From the NCBI GenBank assembly GCA_036522155.1, contig DATDGI010000375.1:1-26468 (forward strand): a stretch of 26,468 nt of DNA, written 5' to 3'. This stretch comes from UBA9676 sp036522155. Its GTDB lineage: Bacteria; Actinomycetota; Actinomycetes; Streptosporangiales; Streptosporangiaceae. Below, in pieces: positions 1-5,774 of the stretch. The notes beneath the pieces are model-generated. The model was not told the DNA's origin, made no database searches, and worked only from the letters and a program-made list of their open reading frames with translations. Positions within the stretch are counted from its first letter, which is position 1. Each line of letters starts with the position of its first letter. A program made the translations under genes and the position numbers.

Positions 1-224
1 CGCCGGGCAATGAACCGCGCCCGCCACTTGCCCACCGTCTGCGGCCAGATGCCCAGCTCCGCAGCGACCTGCTGGTTCGTCTTGCCAGCCGCGCACCCCA
101 GCACGATCCGGCAGCGCTGCGCCAGCGCCTGCGACGACTCCGCCCGCCGCGACCAGCGCACCAGCGCCGCCCGTTCCTCGCCCGACAGCACCAGCTCAGC
201 CATCGGCCGCCCCATCTTCGCCAT
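1..224 (-). CDS. IS630-family transposase, N-terminal part (cut by window edge)
   Basis: The first 74 codons of a transposase gene read leftward off the window. The peptide begins MAKMGRPMAEL and carries a homeodomain-like helix-turn-helix, with the stretch NQQVAAELGIWPQTVGKW at about residues 50-67. This is the DNA-binding region that precedes the DDE catalytic domain in IS630-type transposases; the catalytic part is outside the window. I recognise the N-terminal pattern from actinobacterial IS630 elements, so the family is known by resemblance and the rest is not visible. The ATG at 222-224 was chosen because it opens the conserved N-terminus; internal Met codons at residues 4 and 8 are alternatives. 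The element end must lie between here and the IclR gene stop at 282. IS630 elements insert at TA, but without the other end I cannot define the inverted repeat. Confidence 0.75.
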   Translation of the reverse strand, partial: MAKMGRPMAELVLSGEERAALVRWSRRAESSQALAQRCRIVLGCAAGKTNQQVAAELGIWPQTVGKWRARFIAR

Positions 225-281
225 AGGGCCAGCCCAGTACTTCTACAATGAATTTCAGGCGCAGGACACTAGCGGCGGCGC

Positions 282-1097
282 TCAGTAGGCGGTGGCCAGG
301 CTCAGCTCGGCGTAGGAGTGGCCGCCCAGGATGGCGGACACGCGGTCGGCGGCGCGGCGGACAATTCCCCCCAGCTCGCCGATCTTGGAGGCCGGCAGCT
401 CGTCCTTCACGCCGGTGACGCTCAGCGCGCCGGCGCACGCGTCGCCGCGACCGAAGAACGCGGCGCCGACGCAGACCACCCCGTCCGCGTCCTCCTCGTC
501 GTCCACGGCGAACCCGCGCCTGCGAGCGGCGGCCAGGTCGTCCAGCAGCGCGTCGACGTCGGTGATGGTGTGGTCGGTCCGGGCCGGCATCCCATGCTCG
601 GCACACAGCTGCCGGACGTTGGCCACGCCCATGGCCGACAGCATCGCCTTGCCCGCAGCCGACAGGTAGGGCAGTTCGCGCTCGCCCAGCTGGGTGTACC
701 AGCGCACCTGGCCGGGGCTGTGCACCCGGTCGACGAACACCAGGTAACCGTGATCGCTCACCGCGACCTGCGAGGTCAGGCTGGTGGCGCGCAGCAAATC
801 CTCGATGGCCGGGCGGGCCAGGCCGCACAGCGGGAGCTGCCGGTATACGGCGTCACCCAGCCGGCCCAGCGCCGGGCCGAGCGTGTAGCCGGGATGGCCG
901 TCAACCAGGTACCCGAAACCGACCAGGGTCCGGGCCAGGGACAGCGTGCTGCTCTTGGAGATCCCCAGCCCCCGGGACAGTTCACTGAGCGAGACCCCGC
1001 CCACCGGGCCGTCCGCCACCATCTCGACCAACCGTAGTGCCCGCGCCACGCTCTGCACGCTGTACCTGCCGGCGATCCGCCGATCTGACTCCGTCAC
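282..1097 (-). CDS. IclR-family transcriptional regulator
   Basis: 271-residue DNA-binding regulator. Residues about 13-70 form a winged helix-turn-helix (SLSELSRGLGISKSSTLSLA, with a wing around GYLVDGHPGYTLG). Residues about 85-260 are the IclR effector-binding domain, with the typical LPYLSAAGKAMLSA stretch near 142-155 and RGFAVDDEEDADGVVCVGA near 194-212. The frame stays open further upstream, but the GTG at 1095-1097 is preferred: a GAAGAGG ribosome site lies a few bases ahead, and VTESDRR then the wHTH is a normal family start. The protein is complete and of normal length. It stands alone, with the IS630 gene start only 57 bp beyond its stop and a hydrolase gene upstream on the same strand. 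Its target and ligand cannot be read; IclR proteins often control catabolism of aromatic or small carbon compounds. Confidence 0.9.
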   Translation of the reverse strand: MTESDRRIAGRYSVQSVARALRLVEMVADGPVGGVSLSELSRGLGISKSSTLSLARTLVGFGYLVDGHPGYTLGPALGRLGDAVYRQLPLCGLARPAIEDLLRATSLTSQVAVSDHGYLVFVDRVHSPGQVRWYTQLGERELPYLSAAGKAMLSAMGVANVRQLCAEHGMPARTDHTITDVDALLDDLAAARRRGFAVDDEEDADGVVCVGAAFFGRGDACAGALSVTGVKDELPASKIGELGGIVRRAADRVSAILGGHSYAELSLATAY

Positions 1098-1199
1098 AGC
1101 CGCCCTCTTCTGCAATCGTTCTTTTGATACCAAACGGCGGCGCAGGATCCAGCGTGACGCATTTACCTGCGCAAACCGGTCTTCACCTGGTCGAACAGG

Positions 1200-1255
1200 G
1201 GAGTATCTGGTACCAGCCGATTTTATATCACGAAACAATGTTCGGAAGAGCAAAA
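1200..1255 (-). promoter_or_regulatory. AT-rich promoter/operator region of the IclR gene
   Basis: The spacer upstream of the IclR gene is strikingly AT-rich for this window. Read on the minus strand it holds TATAAAAT, a good -10 type element (about 1221-1228), with no clear -35. Two palindromes flank it: the perfect 10-mer CTGGTACCAG at 1207-1216 and AACA-A-TGTT at 1234-1242. Their placement around the likely start of transcription fits autoregulation by the IclR protein. The operator role is inference. Confidence 0.35.
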
Positions 1256-1274
1256 GATTTCCCAGAAAGTGGTA

Positions 1275-2105
1275 TTACGGACAGGTTCGCCCGGCTTGGC
1301 CGACCGCCTGGCCGACCGCACCGGTGGCCGGCGCGGGCTGGCCATCCAGCCGGGGCACCGCCGCCTGCTTGACCCACTCCCCGATCCGGTCGACCAGGCC
1401 ATTGCTGGCGCCGGATTCGGCGTGCCCGAAGCCCGGTACCACCCACAGTTCCTTCGGCTCGTGAGCGGCGTCATAAAGCTGATGGGCGTGCTCGACCGGG
1501 AAGTACTCGTCCTGGTCGCCGTGCACGACCAGGAACGGGATGGGAGCCACCTTGGCCGCGGCCTCCGCGGGCGGGACCGGCACCGGGTTCCATCGCGCCG
1601 GGCTCACCCTGGTCTTCAGCCAGGTGCGGGTGAGGAGCCGGCCGGCCCGCCGCTCGACCGCCCAGTGCACCCGGCGCATCGGCACCGTGCCGCGGTAGTA
1701 CCAGCGCCCGGGGCCGCTCACCGAGACGGCGGCGTCCACCCCGCCGATCAGGCCCGCGTAGCGCACCACGATGGACGCACCCATCGAGAAGCCGACCACG
1801 GCGATCCGCTGGTAGCCCAGTTCCCGCGCGTACGCCACGGCCACATCGAGGTCACGGATCTCCCGGTCGCCCATGGTGGACAGGCCACCCGACCGGCCAT
1901 GCCCGCGGAAGTCGAAGGTCACCACCCCGGCGACCCGGTTGAGCCGGTTGGCCACCCGCCAGACATGGCCATGCTGCCAGGACAGGGTGAAGCCGTGCGC
2001 CAGCACGATCGCCAGGTCGCTGTCGCGCGGCAGGTGCGCGGCATCGATCGGCACCCCGTCACTGGTGACGATGGTGCGCGCCTTCGGGACCGGCGGCGGG
2101 CTCAT
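1275..2105 (-). CDS. alpha/beta hydrolase (serine hydrolase)
   Basis: 276-residue cytoplasmic alpha/beta-hydrolase. Visible motifs are the oxyanion-hole HG at 37-38 (LAHGF), FRGHGRS at 66-72, the nucleophile elbow GFSMG at 105-109 with Ser107, and the probable acid Asp199 in HGDQDEYFP. The probable catalytic His228 is in FGHAES. No signal peptide or membrane segment is seen. About 20 Ala/Gly/Gln-rich residues after 255 look like a disordered tail. The ATG at 2103-2105 follows a run of G residues that can act as ribosome site. The gene is divergent from the luciferase-like oxidoreductase and upstream of the IclR gene on the same strand, 177 bp apart, so co-transcription is uncertain. The substrate (ester, lactone or peptide-like) cannot be predicted from sequence. 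Confidence 0.9.
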   Translation of the reverse strand: MSPPPVPKARTIVTSDGVPIDAAHLPRDSDLAIVLAHGFTLSWQHGHVWRVANRLNRVAGVVTFDFRGHGRSGGLSTMGDREIRDLDVAVAYARELGYQRIAVVGFSMGASIVVRYAGLIGGVDAAVSVSGPGRWYYRGTVPMRRVHWAVERRAGRLLTRTWLKTRVSPARWNPVPVPPAEAAAKVAPIPFLVVHGDQDEYFPVEHAHQLYDAAHEPKELWVVPGFGHAESGASNGLVDRIGEWVKQAAVPRLDGQPAPATGAVGQAVGQAGRTCP

Positions 2106-2188
2106 CCCCCCATTGTGGCGCGAACCCGGCGATGCCCCGGTCCGGGCGGCCCGGCGGCTGTGAGAGCCTCATGCCTGGAGGTGGTGGC

Positions 2189-3061
2189 GTGAAACTCGGT
2201 TTGCAGATCCCCGATTTCACCAGCCCGGGCGGCCCTGCCCGGCTCGGCCCGGACCTGGCGGCGGTGGCCCGCACCGCGGACGACGCGGGCTTTTCGTTCA
2301 TCGCCGTGATGGACCATTTCTTCCAGATCCGCGGGGTCGGCGCGGCCGAGCGGGAGATGCTCGAGGCCTACACCACCCTGGGTTACCTGGCCGCGTGCAC
2401 GTCACGGGCGAACCTGCTGACGCTGGTGACCGGCACCGTCTACCGGTACCCGGGCATCCTCGCCAAGATCGTGACGACGCTCGACGTGCTGTCCGGCGGG
2501 CGGGCCTGGCTGGGCATCGGCGCGGCCTGGAACGAGGAGGAGTCCCGCGGGCTCGGCATCCCGTTCCCGCCGGTGGCCGAGCGGTTCGAGCGGCTGGAGG
2601 AGACGCTCCAGATCTGCCTGCAGATGTGGAGCGGCGACGAGACCCCCTACCAGGGCGGGCACTACCAGCTGGCGCGGCCGCTCAACTCACCGCAGGCGCT
2701 GTCCGTTCCGCACCCGCCGATCATGATCGGCGGCAGCGGCGAGCGCAAGACGCTGCGGTTCGTGGCCCGCTACGCCCAGGCTTGCAACCTGTTCCCCACC
2801 CCGGATCTGGCCCGCAAGCTGGACGTGCTGCGGGCCCACTGCGACACCGAGGGCCGCGACTACGACGAGATCACCAAGACCTGCTACTTCATCTTCGACC
2901 CGGGCGACAAGGGCGAGAAGACCGGCGAGATCATCGACCAGCTCGGCCAGCTCGCGGAGATGGGCTTCCAGGCGGCGATCGGGGCGGTGGCCAACGTCTG
3001 GGACGTGACCCCGCTGGAGATCATCGGCAGCGAGGTGATCCCCGCCGTCGCCGGCCTGTGA
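2189..3061 (+). CDS. LLM-class (luciferase-like) F420-dependent oxidoreductase
   Basis: 290-residue TIM-barrel protein of the bacterial-luciferase-like superfamily, a group that in actinobacteria mostly uses reduced F420 or FMN. It opens VKLGLQIPDF and shows MDHFF at 41-45, then VTGTVYRYPGILAKIVTTLD at about 80-99, LSGGRAWLGIGAAWNEEE at 101-118 and ERFERLEETL at 131-140. Further on come HPPIMIGGSGERKTLRF and ARYAQACNLF. This pattern matches what I recall as the TIGR03560-type F420-dependent group. The GTG at 2189 was chosen over an ATG at 2132 because GGAGG lies seven bases ahead and the barrel's first strand starts right after it. The gene is single, divergent from the hydrolase and convergent with the toxin gene. 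Cofactor choice (F420 against FMN) is inference; no substrate can be named. Confidence 0.88.
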   Translation: MKLGLQIPDFTSPGGPARLGPDLAAVARTADDAGFSFIAVMDHFFQIRGVGAAEREMLEAYTTLGYLAACTSRANLLTLVTGTVYRYPGILAKIVTTLDVLSGGRAWLGIGAAWNEEESRGLGIPFPPVAERFERLEETLQICLQMWSGDETPYQGGHYQLARPLNSPQALSVPHPPIMIGGSGERKTLRFVARYAQACNLFPTPDLARKLDVLRAHCDTEGRDYDEITKTCYFIFDPGDKGEKTGEIIDQLGQLAEMGFQAAIGAVANVWDVTPLEIIGSEVIPAVAGL

Positions 3062-3070
3062 CCGGAGCCG

Positions 3071-3457
3071 TCAGGGAGCCAGCACCGCCAGCTGGACGCC
3101 CAGCGTCTTCAGCAGGTGCCTGATGTCGCCCGGGTCGGTGGTGACCACGGCCGCGTCGGCCTCGACGGCGGTGACCGCCACCATCCCGTCCACCACGTCC
3201 GAGGTGCCTGCCCCCGCCAGCAGCGCCCCCACGGGCAGGACCTGGCCGGGTCCGAACAGCACCACGTCGCAGCCGCGCAGGGTGAGCATCAGCCGCGCCT
3301 GCCGCCGGGGATTGCGCACCACCTGTGCGGCCACCGGGGCCGGCACGATCATCTCGTGACCCCAGGCGAGCCGCATCTGGTGCCGCCGCAGAGCGGCCTC
3401 GTCACGCTTGTCGATCGCGATGAGCGCGCCGGCGTCATAGACGTAGCGCCTGCTCAT
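3071..3457 (-). CDS. PIN-domain ribonuclease toxin (VapC-like)
   Basis: 128-residue PIN-domain protein filling the whole chain. Family role: a metal-dependent endoribonuclease toxin that cleaves RNA and slows translation when released from its antitoxin. Acidic residues expected for the metal site are Asp8 (VYDAGAL), Asp87 and Asp90 (TSDVVDGMVA), and Asp108/Asp111 (TTDPGDI). The position usually held by Glu in the second cluster reads Gln45 (PVAAQVV); I recall many actinobacterial PIN proteins with Gln here, so it need not mean inactivity. Its ATG overlaps the antitoxin stop in an ATGA junction, so synthesis is probably coupled to the antitoxin. The gene is convergent with the oxidoreductase, with only 9 bp between stops. 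Confidence 0.85.
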   Translation of the reverse strand: MSRRYVYDAGALIAIDKRDEAALRRHQMRLAWGHEMIVPAPVAAQVVRNPRRQARLMLTLRGCDVVLFGPGQVLPVGALLAGAGTSDVVDGMVAVTAVEADAAVVTTDPGDIRHLLKTLGVQLAVLAP

Positions 3458-3813
3458 GCGGTGCCCCGGCGGCGGGTGGCACCGGGGCCGGCGGCTGCCG
3501 GCCCGCGGGTGCGGTGGCGGCTGCGACGATCGGCCTCCCTCGCCGCATCGGCCTCGTCGATGAGGCGCTCCTCCTCGGCGACCTGGGCCGCCGCCTCGGC
3601 CATCTCCTCCTCGGTCGGGTACCCGTGCTCCTGGTAGTACTCGTCAATGGCCTTGAGGCCGTCCATCCGGATCCGGTGCCACTTCAGCTTCTCCGCGAGC
3701 GCCTCCTCGACCACGCTGGAGATGGTGGTGTCCGCCCGGGCTGCGGCCACCCGCACTTCCGCGGCAAGCGACTCGTCCACGGTGACGTTGAGCACAGCCT
3801 TCTTCGCGGTCAT
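3454..3813 (-). CDS. Ribbon-helix-helix antitoxin (VapB-like)
   Basis: 119-residue partner of the PIN toxin. The first 48 or so residues look like a ribbon-helix-helix DNA-binding unit: a beta strand (KKAVLNVTVDESL) followed by helices containing VRVAAARADTTISSVVEEAL. A highly charged acidic helical middle (YPTEEEMAEAAAQVAEEERL) would wrap the toxin, and a basic Arg/Gly/Pro-rich tail ends the protein. The ATG at 3811-3813 was chosen over a longer open frame because it starts the RHH strand. A perfect palindrome abuts this start codon, and no Shine-Dalgarno is evident, so a leaderless mRNA is plausible. The arrangement of antitoxin first, a 4-base overlap and an operator at the start fits an autoregulated type II module. 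Confidence 0.82.
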   Translation of the reverse strand: MTAKKAVLNVTVDESLAAEVRVAAARADTTISSVVEEALAEKLKWHRIRMDGLKAIDEYYQEHGYPTEEEMAEAAAQVAEEERLIDEADAAREADRRSRHRTRGPAAAGPGATRRRGTA

Positions 3814-3828
3814 GTTATGAATATAACA
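3813..3828 (-). promoter_or_regulatory. Palindromic operator at the toxin-antitoxin start codon
   Basis: TGTTAT-GAAT-ATAACA is a perfect inverted repeat with 6-bp arms. It is AT-rich in a region of over 65% GC, and its edge includes the A of the antitoxin ATG. On the coding strand it contains TATATT, a plausible -10. This is what an RHH antitoxin autoregulatory site would look like. The repeat is seen; binding is inferred. Confidence 0.55.
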
Positions 3829-3896
3829 GGCCTGGCGATGAGGATCGCTGCCTGCGGGGCGAGGCCTGCGCGGCCTGTAACTGAGCGGCCGCACGG

Positions 3897-3937
3897 CAGC
3901 CGGCGGTCTTCCCGAGCGCGGGGAAGGCCGCCGGCTG
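3897..3937 (-). terminator. Strong hairpin downstream of the ammonium transporter gene
   Basis: A perfect 10-bp GC stem (CAGCCGGCGG pairing with CCGCCGGCTG) closes an inner region that can pair again (TTCCC with GGGAA). It starts 18 bp after the amt stop on the minus strand. No T-run follows, which is usual for actinobacterial terminators. It also separates amt from the toxin-antitoxin promoter. Confidence 0.6.
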
Positions 3938-3954
3938 TTCCGCTAAACCTCCCG

Positions 3955-5364
3955 TCACGGGTCGCTGTGCGATACCGGTTCCGCGGCTTTCCCGTCCCTG
4001 GCTGGGGCGCCGCTGAGCGCCGGGACCGCGCCCACCCGGGTGAGTTCCTCGGACGGGTAGGCCTCCTCGCCGTGCACGGCGACGTCGCCGATCTCCAGCT
4101 GCTCGTCGGGTATCCGCAGCTTCATGAACAGCCCGATGCCGCGGAGGATCAGGAAGGTGACCAGGCCGTCCCAGACGATGATCGTGAGCGCGGCCCCGGC
4201 CTGGATCAGCAGCTGTTTCGGGTGCCCGTAGAACAGGCCCGCGCTGGTGACGTTGGGGGTCTTGCCGATGCCGAGATAGACGATCATCTTGGGGTCGGCC
4301 AGCAGGCCCACCATCAGGCCGCCGAACAGGCCGGCGATGCCGTGGGTGTAGACCACCCCCAGCGCATCATCGACCTTGCTGAACGGCCGGACCCTGCTCA
4401 GGTAGTTCCACGCGAACCAGACGATGGCCGAGTCCACCACGCCGATGATGATGGCGCCGAACCCGTTCACGTAGCCGGCCGCCGGCGTGATGCCGACCAG
4501 GCCGCAGATCATGCCGTTGATGCCGCCGAGGAAGGTCGCCTTCTTCCCCGGGCCGCCGATCATGTCCATGACGATCCAGGTCATCATGGCCAGAGCGGTC
4601 GCCAGGTTGGTGTTGATCACGGCCGCGGTCGCGTCCGCGCCCGCGAAGTACGGGTCGCCGCCGTTGAACCCGTTCCAGCCGAGCCACAAGATGCCCGCCC
4701 CCACCGAGACCATCAGCAGGTTGTTCGGCACGCCGTGCTCCCGGTCGCGCTTGAGCCTCGGCCCGACCACCGCCGCCGCCACGAACCCGGAGACGCCGGC
4801 GGCCAGGTGGATCACGTACCCGCCGCTGAAGTCCAGCGCGCCCTTGCCCGCCCAGTAGCCGCCGCCCCAGAGCAGGAAGGCGTTGACCGCGTAGGCGAAG
4901 GTGATCCACAGCGGCACGAAGATCAGCCAGACCTTGAAGCTGATCCGGCCGATCACGCTGCCGATGAACAGGATCGGGGTGATCGCGGCGAACACGAACT
5001 GGAAGTAGACCAGCGACCCTTCCGGGAACCTGAATTTCGGCATCAGGCCATCGAGCAGGGGAATGCTCGCCTGTCCCTGCTCGCCGCCGGGGCCGATCAC
5101 CGACTGCGGCTTGCCGAGCAGATGGAGGCTGCCGCCGATCCAGGGCTCACCGAAGCCCATCTTGAAGGCCCACAGGACCCAGACGATGAGCGTGAGACAG
5201 AACGTGCAGAACACCATCAGCATGGTGTTGACGGCCCACTTTTTCTGGACCAGGCCGCCGTACATCACGGCGAGGGCGGGGATGCTCATGAGGCCGACGA
5301 GAGTCGCGGCCGTCATCTGCCACGCGTTGTCTCCCGAGCTCAGCCAGCTTGCATAAGGATTCAC
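3955..5364 (-). CDS. amt: Ammonium transporter (Amt/MEP/Rh family)
   Basis: 469-residue polytopic inner-membrane channel for ammonium/ammonia, with about 11 hydrophobic segments. Recognisable are GDNAWQM at 11-17, LAVMYGGLVQKK at 31-42, DFSGGYVIHLAAGVSGFVAA at 178-197 and LGWNGFNGG at 228-236, and finally HGIAGLFGG at 341-349. By alignment to AmtB from memory, Asp178 and the His pair His186/His341 correspond to the conserved pore residues. The cytoplasmic tail ends with HGEEAYPSEE, close to the usual HGEEAY. The GTG at 5362-5364 was chosen because AGGAG lies just ahead and the frame's longer ATG at 5415 would abut the GlnR-like box. No glnK or glnD follows, so this is an amt without adjacent PII. 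Control by GlnR under nitrogen limitation is likely from the upstream box. Confidence 0.95.
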   Translation of the reverse strand: MNPYASWLSSGDNAWQMTAATLVGLMSIPALAVMYGGLVQKKWAVNTMLMVFCTFCLTLIVWVLWAFKMGFGEPWIGGSLHLLGKPQSVIGPGGEQGQASIPLLDGLMPKFRFPEGSLVYFQFVFAAITPILFIGSVIGRISFKVWLIFVPLWITFAYAVNAFLLWGGGYWAGKGALDFSGGYVIHLAAGVSGFVAAAVVGPRLKRDREHGVPNNLLMVSVGAGILWLGWNGFNGGDPYFAGADATAAVINTNLATALAMMTWIVMDMIGGPGKKATFLGGINGMICGLVGITPAAGYVNGFGAIIIGVVDSAIVWFAWNYLSRVRPFSKVDDALGVVYTHGIAGLFGGLMVGLLADPKMIVYLGIGKTPNVTSAGLFYGHPKQLLIQAGAALTIIVWDGLVTFLILRGIGLFMKLRIPDEQLEIGDVAVHGEEAYPSEELTRVGAVPALSGAPARDGKAAEPVSHSDP

Positions 5365-5421
5365 CGATCTCCTGCCTCCATGGGCTGTCCAGCAAGAACG
5401 CTTCCTGTTTCCCATGGGCGG

Positions 5422-5448
5422 GTTTCGGACAGGTTTCCCGGCTGTTAC
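5422..5448 (-). promoter_or_regulatory. GlnR-type box upstream of amt
   Basis: On the minus strand, reading toward amt, the order is GTAAC-n6-GAAAC-n6-GAAAC. The actinobacterial GlnR consensus, as I know it, is gTnAC-n6-GaAAC repeated at 11-bp steps. The first two elements match perfectly and the third sits at the right spacing but is not a gTnAC element. A further TTGTC lies one 11-bp step upstream. The box ends 57 bp before the chosen GTG start. GlnR control of amt is well known in Streptomyces. Confidence 0.6.
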
Positions 5449-5652
5449 ACCGCCGACAACGCGTCCAGGTCGCGCGCTTGCAGCATTACGCCCGTGTTTC
5501 GGTCAGCCCGGAACTCGCGGCCGGGTGTCCGGATTACAGCCACGGCACCGACCGGGCGCCGCCGCGCGGTGACCGGCCCGCTGGCCGCCGGTCCCGCTAC
5601 GGCTCGCCTCGTGGCTCCATGGTTACGTTCAGATAACGGCCGCCCGGAGGTC

Positions 5653-5682
5653 TTGAGCCGGCCCGGCCCCCGGGCTTACGCT
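5653..5682 (+). promoter_or_regulatory. Candidate promoter of the sugar-uptake operon
   Basis: TTGAGC at 5653-5658 and TACGCT at 5677-5682 are separated by 18 bp and fit a sigma-70-like -35/-10 pair. Transcription would start near 5689, placing both LacI-type operators just downstream, where a bound repressor would block elongation. The motif match is moderate. Confidence 0.35.
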
Positions 5683-5696
5683 CCGGGTAATCCGGT

Positions 5697-5711
5697 TGGT
5701 AAGCGCTTTCC
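5697..5711 (+). promoter_or_regulatory. LacI-type operator 1
   Basis: TGGTAAGCGCTTTCC, a near-palindrome centred on AAGCGCTT with the central CG step typical of LacI/GalR-family operators. It recurs as an exact inverted copy 31 bp downstream. The most likely ligand is the product of the adjacent regulator gene (autoregulation plus operon control). Confidence 0.75.
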
Positions 5712-5728
5712 GTAAGGCCAAGCCGGAG

Positions 5729-5743
5729 GGAAAGCGCTTACCA
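5729..5743 (-). promoter_or_regulatory. LacI-type operator 2
   Basis: An exact reverse-complement copy of operator 1 (GGAAAGCGCTTACCA on the plus strand). The centre-to-centre distance is 31 bp, about three helical turns, so two dimers would bind on the same face. It lies 31 bp before the regulator start codon. Confidence 0.75.
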
Positions 5744-5774
5744 CATCGGCCCTGGAAGGACCTCAGGAGCCCTG

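Larger units (their letters stand above)
5365..5774. other. 410-bp divergent intergenic region between amt and the LacI-type gene
   Basis: No convincing gene lies here. The left part holds the amt leader and a GlnR-like box. The middle contains GTTAC-n6-ATAAC at 5622-5637, which resembles a weaker GlnR half-site pair. The right part holds a candidate promoter and two LacI-type operators for the uptake operon. The stretch between about 5465 and 5615 shows nothing I can name. Confidence 0.6.

Noticed and set aside
282..1253. Longer 323-residue version of the IclR protein from a TTG start
   Set aside because: The extra 52 residues are not family-like and would cover the likely promoter. The GTG at 1097 has a good ribosome site.
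3955..5415. Longer amt start at 5415
   Set aside because: It adds 17 non-family residues, lacks a clear ribosome site and would abut the GlnR-like box.
3514..5715. Long plus-strand frame (733 codons) opposite the antitoxin and amt genes
   Set aside because: Antisense to amt, rich in Asp/His/Arg/Gln repeats, and matching no family. It is a composition artefact.
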